DNA of 5,689 bases from Actinomycetota bacterium (lineage in GTDB: Bacteria > Actinomycetota > Acidimicrobiia > Acidimicrobiales > Ilumatobacteraceae): contig VERK01000146.1 of NCBI GenBank assembly GCA_018882725.1, positions 1 to 5,689 of the forward strand, given 5' to 3'. This document shows, one piece after another, positions 1 to 5,689 of the stretch. Both the position numbers and the translations under genes were made by a program. The notes under the pieces are model-generated. The model did no database searches. It was not told where the DNA came from and saw only the letters and a list, made by a program, of their open reading frames with translations. Positions within the stretch are counted from its first letter, which is position 1. The number at the start of each line of letters is the position of its first letter.

Positions 1-873
1 CTCTACAACACGGTGCAGTCGTCCACGGCCGCCCTCAACAAGTTGTTCGCGATCATCGACGCTGTGCCCGATGTGAACGAGGTCGACTCACCCACTCCGC
101 TGCCGCGGCGAGGTGCGATCGACGTGCGCGAGGTGACCTTCGCGTACCAGGGAGCCGAACGCCCAGCGCTCGAGTCGGTCACCATGTCGGTGGCCGATGG
201 CGAACGTCTCGCACTGGTGGGTCCCACCGGAGCGGGTAAGTCGACACTTGCCAAGTTGATGGCCCGGTTGTACGACCCCACGCGCTCGCCCGCATCGGGC
301 CTCACCGGAGTCGTGCGCTTCGGAGGGGTCGACCTTCGCGAAGCGTCGTTGAAAGAGCTGCGCGAACGCATCGTGGTGGTTCCCCAGGAGGGTTTCTGCT
401 TCAGCGGTTCGATCCGCGACAACGTGCGAATCGCGCGGGCCGATGCGACCGACGCTGAAGTGGAAGATGCCTTGGCGTCCATCGGCGCGCTCGAGCGATT
501 CGAGCAGTTCCCCGAAGGCCTCGACACCGACGTGCGTGAACGCGGCTCGCGCTTGTCAGCCGGTGAACGACAGTTGGTGGCTTTGGCGCGAGCGGCACTA
601 GTCGACCCGGCTGTGTTGGTGCTCGACGAAGCCACCTCCAATCTCGACCCCGGTACCGAGGCCGAAGTCGAAGCTGCGCTCGAGCGCCTCATGCGAGGCC
701 GCACCGTCGTGGTGGTCGCCCATCGACTGTCGACGGTGCGTCGAGCCGATCGAATCGCGGTGGTCGATCAAGGTCGTCTGGCCGAACTCGGCACGCACGA
801 CGAGTTGGTGGCGTTGGGTGGACGCTACGCGGCGTTGGCTGCGGCGTGGGAACGCAGCCAGCCGACGGTCTGA
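1..873 (+). CDS. ABC-exporter half-transporter, C-terminal part with complete nucleotide-binding domain (5' end outside window)
   Basis: The reading frame is already open at base 1 and gives 290 residues before TGA, so the start and the transmembrane domain lie to the left. The first ~35 visible residues resemble the helix and linker that join the membrane domain to the ATPase in type I (MsbA/MDR-like) exporters. The ATPase follows in full order: A-loop Tyr49 (FAY), Walker A GPTGAGKST (74-82), Q-loop Gln129 in VVPQEG, signature LSAGERQ (185-191, a common variant of LSGGQ), Walker B VLVLDEATSNLD (205-216, catalytic Glu210) and switch His241 in AHRLSTV. All catalytic residues are present, so it should hydrolyse ATP at the cytoplasmic face of the membrane to drive export. 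The substrate cannot be read from this part; such proteins often act as heterodimers, so a partner gene may lie upstream. The gene converges on the YceI-like gene and shows no functional link to it. Confidence 0.95.
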   Translation, partial: LYNTVQSSTAALNKLFAIIDAVPDVNEVDSPTPLPRRGAIDVREVTFAYQGAERPALESVTMSVADGERLALVGPTGAGKSTLAKLMARLYDPTRSPASGLTGVVRFGGVDLREASLKELRERIVVVPQEGFCFSGSIRDNVRIARADATDAEVEDALASIGALERFEQFPEGLDTDVRERGSRLSAGERQLVALARAALVDPAVLVLDEATSNLDPGTEAEVEAALERLMRGRTVVVVAHRLSTVRRADRIAVVDQGRLAELGTHDELVALGGRYAALAAAWERSQPTV

Positions 874-887
874 AGTTGCCGCGCGGC

Positions 888-1613
888 TCAGTCGCGCTCG
901 AAGACCAGGACGAACTCGAGCAATCCGTTGTCACCGGTGGTCACGAATTGATTCGACGGATTCGGTATGCCGAACTCGGCGAACACGATCGGGATGTTGC
1001 CGAACACCCCGACGCGACCGTTCGAGTATTCGGCGGTCAGCGGGAAGGTGACGGTCTTGGTGGTGCCTCGCAACGTGAGGTCACCGGTGGCCTCGACCGT
1101 GATCTGCTCACCATCGGTCGGGATGGTTCCGAAGTCGATCGGTTGGGAGATCACGAACGATGCCGTCGGAAAAGTGGCCGCGTCCATGATGCGACCGGTG
1201 AATTGGCCGTCACGGCGAGAGCTGTCGCTCTTGATCGAGCCGACCTCCACCGAGAAGCCGCCCTCGACGACGACGGTGCCATCGATCGTGATCGATCCGT
1301 CGATGGCGCTCGTGCGACCGACGCCTTCGGTGTCGACTCCGCCGAGAACCTCTTTCACCCGGTAACCGAGGGTCGATTCGGACGTGGCGACCCACACGCC
1401 CGAGACACCGTCGGCAACTGTGTCAGTCGCCGTGTCGGTCACCGCGGTCGTGACGTTTGCGATGGTCGTGTCGACGAGGGCAGCCGAGAGATCGTCGGTG
1501 GAGAGTTCGTCCTCGGGCTTGTTGATGACCTTGGTCCAGAGCAAGATCGCGCCGTACACGACGGCCACGGCAACGAGGGCGAGAACGACGAGTCGAACGA
1601 CCAGCTTCTTCAT
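888..1613 (-). CDS. Membrane-anchored YceI-like domain protein
   Basis: This 241-residue protein starts with a short basic segment (MKKLVVR) and one hydrophobic helix (about residues 5-29) without a lipobox cysteine. It is therefore probably an uncleaved anchor, or possibly a signal peptide, with the rest outside the membrane. A Thr/Ala/Val/Asp-rich linker (about 35-70) leads to a YceI-like domain (about 72-241). Recognisable family features are the opening strand WVATSESTLGYRVKE (74-88), the Arg-Asp then Phe-Pro segment (134-153, RDGQF...FPTASF) and VEATGDLTLRGTTKTVTF (173-190), matching the YceI GDLTLHGVTK signature. YceI proteins are lipocalin-like barrels; characterised members bind polyisoprenoid lipids, but the function of most is unknown, so no ligand is assigned. 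ATG at 1611-1613 is supported by a GGAGAAG Shine-Dalgarno. It lies 17 bases after the metH stop and is probably co-transcribed with it. Confidence 0.88.
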   Translation of the reverse strand: MKKLVVRLVVLALVAVAVVYGAILLWTKVINKPEDELSTDDLSAALVDTTIANVTTAVTDTATDTVADGVSGVWVATSESTLGYRVKEVLGGVDTEGVGRTSAIDGSITIDGTVVVEGGFSVEVGSIKSDSSRRDGQFTGRIMDAATFPTASFVISQPIDFGTIPTDGEQITVEATGDLTLRGTTKTVTFPLTAEYSNGRVGVFGNIPIVFAEFGIPNPSNQFVTTGDNGLLEFVLVFERD

Positions 1614-1616
1614 GGA

Positions 1617-1623
1617 CTTCTCC
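1617..1623 (-). promoter_or_regulatory. Shine-Dalgarno of the YceI-like gene
   Basis: The minus strand reads GGAGAAG-TCC-ATG here. The GGAG core lies 6 bases from the ATG, a good ribosome-binding distance. The site sits wholly inside the 17-base gap between the metH stop and the yceI-like start. It fixes the start codon and supports translation from a shared metH transcript. Confidence 0.75.
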
Positions 1624-1630
1624 GGATCTC

Positions 1631-4600
1631 TCAGCGAGCGACGAAGTACTTCGCTTGAGGATGGTGGCAGATGATCGCGGAGGTCGTCTGCTCGGGCTGG
1701 TATTGCCAGCCGGTTTCTTCACTCACCTGGATGCCGAGACGTCCTGCTTCGAGGAGGCGAGCGACAGTGGCGTTGTCTTCGAGATCAGGGCAGGCCGGGT
1801 AGCCCCATGAGTAACGACCACCGCGATATTGCTGGCGGAACAATCCACCGATCGACGGTCCGTCTTCTTCGACGAAGCCCCACTCGCTTCGAATGCGGCG
1901 ATGCCACAACTCGGCGAGTGCTTCGGCCATCTCCACACCAAGACCGTGTACGAGCATGTACTTCTGATATTCGTTGGCTGCGAACAACTCGGCCGCGCGA
2001 TCACTCACCGCGGCGCCCATCGTCACGATGTGGAACGCGGCGTAGTCGGGCTCGGCTCCGATGGGGCGGAAGAAGTCGGCGATGCACATGAAGGGAGCCT
2101 GGCTCTGGCGCGGATAGTGGAATCGGCACGCCTCGGCGGTGCGCGACTCGTCGGTCCAGACCACGAGGTCGTCGCCATCGGCGTTCACGCAGTAGTACCC
2201 GTACACGACTTGCGGTACCAGATAGCCACCGGCCTTGGCGGTGGCGAGTTCGCTGCGGAAGACGGCACGAATTCGTTCCTTGAAATCGTCGTCCGATTCC
2301 GATCCCTCCGGGCGGTACTGCCACTGATTGCGGAACAGAGCGGTCTCGTTCACGTATTCGGCGATCTCGTCGAGAGAGATTCCCTTCACGATGCGCGACC
2401 CGAGGAACGGGGGAGCGAACACCGGGTTGTCGGGAGCGACATCGGGTGAGCGGGTGGGGAGATCGACTGGTGCTTCGACTCGATCGGCCCGCTTCGGAAT
2501 GTTGCGACCGGTCGGTACTCGACCGAACTCGGGGTCGTCGACGCCGGTGCGCTTGATTTCCATGATGCGATCGAGCGTTCGCAGACCTTCGAAGGCGTCG
2601 CGACCGTAGAAGACTCGGCCGTTGTACACCTCACGCAGATCGTTCTCGACGTAACTGCGTGTGAGCGCGGCGCCACCGAGCAGAACCGGCACCTCGTCGA
2701 GTCCGAGATCGTTCATCTCCACGAGGTTCTCGCGCATGATGAGAGTGGACTTCACGAGGAGGCCGCTCATGCCGAGCGCGTCGGCGCCCACCTCCTTCAC
2801 CTTGGTGAGCATCTCCGAGATCGGGATCTTGATGCCGAGGTTGTGGACCTCGTAGCCGTTGTTGGTGCAGATGATGTCGACCAGGTTCTTGCCGATGTCG
2901 TGAACGTCGCCCTTCACGGTGGCCAAAACCAACTTACCTTTCGACGACGATCCGCCGACCTTCTCCATGTGCGGTTCGAGATGCGCCACTGCGGTCTTCA
3001 TTGTCTCGGCCGACTGAAGCACGAAGGGCAATTGCATCTGGCCCGAGCCGAACAACTCGCCGACCACCTTCATGCCGTCGAGGAGGATGTCGTTGACGAT
3101 CGACAGCGGTGCATGGCCAGCGGCCAGTGCGGCGTCGAGATCGTCGGTGAGGCCGTCACGATCACCGTCGATGATGCGGTGCTTCAGACGTTCGTCGATC
3201 GGCCAATCGGACCGGTCTTCTTTCTGACTGCCAACCGTTGCAACGTCTTCGAAGATCTCGAGCAATTTTTTCAGCGGGTCGTAGTCGGGGGTGCGACGGT
3301 CGTACACCAGGTCGAGGCACACCTGCTTGTGTTCTTCGGGCATCCGCGCCAAGGGCACGATCTTGCCGGCGTGAACGATGGCCGAATCGAGGCCGGCGGC
3401 CACGCATTCGTGGAGGAACACACTGTTGAGCGCCTGGCGCGCGGCCGGCTTGAGGCCGAAGCTCACGTTCGACACGCCGAGCGTGGTGAACGCACCGGGA
3501 ATCTCCGACTTGATGCGGCGGATCGCGTCGATCGTGTGCTTGGCGTCGAGACGGAGGTCGTCGTCGCCCGTGGAGAGCGGGAAGGTGAGGGCGTCGAAGA
3601 TGAGGTCGTGGGCGCTCAAGCCGTAGCGATCGACGGCGATGCGGTGCAGACGGTGGGCGATCTCCATCTTCCATTCGACGTCGCGCGCCTGACCTCGTTC
3701 GTCGATGAGGAGGCACACCACCGCCGCGCCGTACTCGCGCGCGAGAGAGAACACTCGATCGAGTCGGCTTCCGGGGGCCTCGCCATCCTCGAGGTTGCCC
3801 GAATTGAGAATGGCGCGACCGCCGATGTGTTGCAGACCGGCTTCCATCACCGGCGGTTCGGTGGAGTCGAGTACGAGCGGAACGCTGGCCTGCGTGGCGA
3901 ACCGACTGGCGATCTCGTCCATGTCGACCGTGCCGTCACGGCCGACGTAGTCGACGCACACGTCGAGAACGTGCGCGCCTTCGCGCACCTGCTCGGTGGC
4001 CATCTTGCTGCAGTTGTCCCAATCGGACGCGATCATCGCCTCGCGGAACGCCTTCGAACCGTTGGTGTTGGTGCGCTCACCGATGATCAGGAACGAGTTG
4101 TCCTGCTGGATGGGCACCGACGAGTAGATCGACGAGACGCTCGGCTCGAACGACGCGGTGCGGTGAGGTGCGCTACGGCCACCCACTGCTTCGACGACGG
4201 CGCGGAGATGCTCGGGAGTGGTTCCGCAGCAACCGCCCACGATGCCGATACCGAGATCGTCGACGTGGTGGCGATGGAACTGCGCGAGTTCGGCCGGTGT
4301 GAGGTCGTAGTGCGTGCGACCGTCGACGACGCTCGGCAATCCGGCATTGGGGAGAACGCTGATGGGGAAAGGCGACGACTGAGCGAGGAAACGCAGGTGC
4401 TCCTGCATCTCGGCCGGACCAGTCGCGCAGTTGATTCCGAGGACGTCGGGACGCATGGCGCCGATCGCAGTGAGCGCGGCACCGATCTCGCTGCCGACCA
4501 ACATGCGACCGGTCGTCTCCATCGTCACTTGCACCTGGATCGGAACCTCGCGACCCTCGGCAACCATGGCGCGTCGGCAACCGATCATCGCCGCCTTGAT

Positions 4601-5104
4601 CTGCAGGAGATCCATGCACGTCTCGATCAAGAACAAGTCGACACCGCCCACGAGAAGTCCGCGGGCCTGCTCTTGGTAGGCGTCGCGCAACTCGGCGAAT
4701 CGGATGTGTCCGAGACTCGGCAACTTGGTGCCGGGTCCGATCGAGCCGGCGACGAAGCGAGTGCGACCGTCGGTCTCGTACTCGGCGGCCACTTCGCGGG
4801 CCAGTCGTGCGGCCGCAACATTGAGGTCGTACGCCTTCTCCGGAATCGCGTATTCGTTGAGCACGGTGCTGAAGCTTCCGAAGCTGGCGGTCTCGAGGGC
4901 GTCGACTCCGACGTCGAGGAACGCGGCGTGCATCTGACGGATCACGTCGGGACGGCTCAGGCACAGCATCTCGTTGCAACCCTCGAGCGATGCGCCGCCG
5001 AAGTCGTCGGGCCCGAGGTCGAGGCCTTGTACGAAGGTGCCGAAGGCGCCGTCGAACACGATGACCCGTTCGTTGACGGCATCCATGTAGTTCTGGCGCG
5101 ACAT
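1631..5104 (-). CDS. metH: Cobalamin-dependent methionine synthase (5-methyltetrahydrofolate-homocysteine methyltransferase)
   Basis: This cytoplasmic enzyme transfers the methyl group of 5-methyltetrahydrofolate through cobalamin to homocysteine, giving methionine and tetrahydrofolate. From the chosen ATG it has 1157 residues; E. coli MetH has 1227. All modules are present in order. The homocysteine domain (about 8-305) carries the zinc ligands Cys226 (GINC) and Cys292-Cys293 (GGCCGTTPEH). The pterin domain (about 335-605) begins with IGERTNTNGSKAF and includes ILNSGN. A helical cap spans about 635-717. The cobalamin domain (about 720-850) has DVHDIGKN, with Asp733, axial His735 and Gly738, then Ser780 and Ser786 in GMSGLLVKS and a later GG (810-811). 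The C-terminal AdoMet-dependent reactivation domain (about 895-1157) has RYSWGYPACPD (1097-1107), with Arg1097 matching E. coli Arg1134. An ATG at 5218 would add 38 low-complexity residues and leave only 13 bases before the divergent gene. ATG 5104 instead begins MSRQNYMDAVNERV, close to the family start, so I prefer it. No cobalamin riboswitch is visible upstream. Confidence 0.97.
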   Translation of the reverse strand: MSRQNYMDAVNERVIVFDGAFGTFVQGLDLGPDDFGGASLEGCNEMLCLSRPDVIRQMHAAFLDVGVDALETASFGSFSTVLNEYAIPEKAYDLNVAAARLAREVAAEYETDGRTRFVAGSIGPGTKLPSLGHIRFAELRDAYQEQARGLLVGGVDLFLIETCMDLLQIKAAMIGCRRAMVAEGREVPIQVQVTMETTGRMLVGSEIGAALTAIGAMRPDVLGINCATGPAEMQEHLRFLAQSSPFPISVLPNAGLPSVVDGRTHYDLTPAELAQFHRHHVDDLGIGIVGGCCGTTPEHLRAVVEAVGGRSAPHRTASFEPSVSSIYSSVPIQQDNSFLIIGERTNTNGSKAFREAMIASDWDNCSKMATEQVREGAHVLDVCVDYVGRDGTVDMDEIASRFATQASVPLVLDSTEPPVMEAGLQHIGGRAILNSGNLEDGEAPGSRLDRVFSLAREYGAAVVCLLIDERGQARDVEWKMEIAHRLHRIAVDRYGLSAHDLIFDALTFPLSTGDDDLRLDAKHTIDAIRRIKSEIPGAFTTLGVSNVSFGLKPAARQALNSVFLHECVAAGLDSAIVHAGKIVPLARMPEEHKQVCLDLVYDRRTPDYDPLKKLLEIFEDVATVGSQKEDRSDWPIDERLKHRIIDGDRDGLTDDLDAALAAGHAPLSIVNDILLDGMKVVGELFGSGQMQLPFVLQSAETMKTAVAHLEPHMEKVGGSSSKGKLVLATVKGDVHDIGKNLVDIICTNNGYEVHNLGIKIPISEMLTKVKEVGADALGMSGLLVKSTLIMRENLVEMNDLGLDEVPVLLGGAALTRSYVENDLREVYNGRVFYGRDAFEGLRTLDRIMEIKRTGVDDPEFGRVPTGRNIPKRADRVEAPVDLPTRSPDVAPDNPVFAPPFLGSRIVKGISLDEIAEYVNETALFRNQWQYRPEGSESDDDFKERIRAVFRSELATAKAGGYLVPQVVYGYYCVNADGDDLVVWTDESRTAEACRFHYPRQSQAPFMCIADFFRPIGAEPDYAAFHIVTMGAAVSDRAAELFAANEYQKYMLVHGLGVEMAEALAELWHRRIRSEWGFVEEDGPSIGGLFRQQYRGGRYSWGYPACPDLEDNATVARLLEAGRLGIQVSEETGWQYQPEQTTSAIICHHPQAKYFVAR

Positions 5105-5112
5105 CGACGAGA

Positions 5113-5118
5113 ACGCTA
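5113..5118 (-). promoter_or_regulatory. metH: Putative -10 box of a leaderless metH promoter
   Basis: On the minus strand the hexamer TAGCGT fits the actinobacterial TANNNT -10 pattern and ends 8 bases before the preferred metH ATG. No usable Shine-Dalgarno precedes that ATG; the nearest purine run, AGAGG, ends 14 bases away, which is too far. This arrangement would place the transcription start at or next to the ATG. A -35 match is weak (CTGGCC at 17-bp spacing), so the call rests on the -10 box and its distance. Confidence 0.4.
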
Positions 5119-5218
5119 CCTCTGGTGGTTCGTGTGGCCAGGGAGTGTTCGTGATTGTCGAGAGTTCGGTGCGGTGTGACTTGTGCTGGACGGTCGGTCG
5201 TGGACGAAGGGTGGGCAT

Positions 5219-5224
5219 TACCTT
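5219..5224 (+). promoter_or_regulatory. Putative -10 box of a leaderless adenosyltransferase promoter
   Basis: TACCTT fits TANNNT and lies 7 bases upstream of the GTG at 5232, the spacing expected if transcription begins at the start codon. The bases before the GTG (TTCCCGC) contain no Shine-Dalgarno, and I find no good -35 element. This helps choose GTG 5232 over the in-frame GTG at 5211. Confidence 0.4.
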
Positions 5225-5231
5225 TTCCCGC

Positions 5232-5689
5232 GTGCCGCGCGAACGCATCTACACCCGCCATGGCGACGATGGCTCGACCGGCCTCTTCTACGGTGGTCGT
5301 GTCCCGAAGGACAGCACCCTGCCGCGGGCGTACGGTTCGGTCGACGAAGCGCAGGCCGTACTCGGGATGGCGCGGGCCGAAGCCGGCGCCGGGTCCGAAG
5401 TGGAGACCATGCTCGTTCCGATCATGCGCGACCTCTGGGTCTTGATGGCCGAGCTGGCCACGTTGCCCGAGAATCGTTCGAAGTTGACCCCTGGTTCGTC
5501 GGCCGTCACCTCCGAGATGGTGGCTCGTCTCGAGACGTCGATCGACAGCCTCGATGCACGCTTCGAGCCGCCGACCGAATTCGTGGTGCCGGGCGGCAAC
5601 ACGGTGGCGGCTTGGCTCGACATCGCGCGCACCGTCGTACGGCGGGCCGAACGGCACTCGATCTCGGCGGCACCGTCGCCCTCACAGGT
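5232..5689 (+). CDS. PduO-type cob(I)alamin (corrinoid) adenosyltransferase, N-terminal ~152 residues (3' end outside window)
   Basis: This enzyme moves the adenosyl group of ATP to cob(I)alamin to make adenosylcobalamin, the cofactor of enzymes such as methylmalonyl-CoA mutase and class II ribonucleotide reductase. From GTG 5232 the frame stays open to the window edge and gives 152 residues; the family usually has about 185-200. The N-terminal ATP-binding motif is clear: RIYTRHGDDGSTGLF (5-19) followed by GGRVPKD (21-27). Next come AYGSVDEAQAVLGMARAE (33-50), with Asp38, and TEFVVPGGN (115-123), with Phe117. Last is ARTVVRRAER (132-141), the arginine-rich helix shared with human MMAB and Lactobacillus PduO. 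Asp38, Arg133 and Phe117 are likely equivalents of the PduO salt-bridge pair and the corrinoid-contacting Phe; this is inferred by motif position. The remaining C-terminal helix is missing only because the window ends. GTG 5232 is chosen because it leaves the usual short lead before IYTR and has a -10-like box 7 bases upstream; an in-frame GTG at 5211 is possible. Confidence 0.92.
   Translation, partial: MPRERIYTRHGDDGSTGLFYGGRVPKDSTLPRAYGSVDEAQAVLGMARAEAGAGSEVETMLVPIMRDLWVLMAELATLPENRSKLTPGSSAVTSEMVARLETSIDSLDARFEPPTEFVVPGGNTVAAWLDIARTVVRRAERHSISAAPSPSQ

Noticed and set aside
878..887. Palindrome GCCGCGCGGC as a bidirectional terminator
   Set aside because: It has no loop and no T-run on either side, and such short G/C palindromes are common in high-G+C DNA.
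846..1658. A 270-codon plus-strand open frame over the YceI-like gene
   Set aside because: It is antisense to the YceI-like gene and overlaps the 3' end of the ABC gene. The product has no domain-like pattern, whereas the minus-strand frame has an N-terminal membrane helix, YceI motifs and a Shine-Dalgarno.
2843..5179. A 778-codon open frame on the plus strand, antisense to metH
   Set aside because: It lies opposite a gene with complete MetH motifs. The conceptual product is rich in Val, Asp, Glu, Arg and His with no recognisable domain, which is typical of the stop-poor antisense frame created by G/C third-position bias.
5206..5215. GAAGGGTGGG as a Shine-Dalgarno for the adenosyltransferase
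   Set aside because: It ends about 16 bases before GTG 5232, which is too far, and directly overlaps the alternative GTG at 5211, which is too close.
5105..5231. Possible cobalamin, SAM or SAH riboswitch upstream of metH
   Set aside because: I could find neither a B12-box-like sequence nor the conserved cores of SAM or SAH riboswitches on the metH strand, and the spacer is short for a cobalamin riboswitch.
4173..5657. A 494-codon minus-strand open frame overlapping metH and the adenosyltransferase
   Set aside because: Its product is extremely Arg-rich and it overlaps two genes with clear family motifs in other frames, so it is a shadow frame.

Overview
This is a high-G+C bacterial window with ordinary, densely packed chromosomal genes. 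The codon bias (G or C at most third positions), the MetH variant and the apparent use of leaderless starts point to an actinobacterium, possibly a member of the Acidimicrobiia. The lineage is an impression from the sequence, not a search result. I see no rRNA, tRNA, CRISPR array, insertion sequence, phage gene or clear sign of horizontal transfer.

Layout from left to right. Positions 1-873 (+) hold the C-terminal part of an ABC-exporter half-transporter: the end of the membrane domain linker and a complete nucleotide-binding domain. It converges with a small minus-strand gene (888-1613) for a membrane-anchored YceI-like protein. Seventeen bases upstream of that lies metH (1631-5104, minus), the cobalamin-dependent methionine synthase, with all four of its modules. 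A 127-bp intergenic region (5105-5231) separates metH from a divergent plus-strand gene that runs off the right edge (5232-5689). This last gene encodes a PduO-type corrinoid adenosyltransferase, so two enzymes that handle cobalamin sit head to head.

How they work together: MetH uses methylcobalamin to move a methyl group from 5-methyltetrahydrofolate to homocysteine. The adenosyltransferase makes adenosylcobalamin, the other active form of B12, from the same corrinoid pool. The divergent arrangement suggests possible shared control, but this is inference. Both genes lack a convincing Shine-Dalgarno at the chosen start and instead have a TANNNT box 7-8 bases upstream, which fits leaderless transcripts. 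The YceI-like gene, in contrast, has a good Shine-Dalgarno and is probably translated from the metH message. The ABC transporter appears unrelated.

No previously undescribed system is evident. The points most worth a second look are the divergent leaderless promoter pair, the metH-yceI operon and the variant reactivation domain of MetH.
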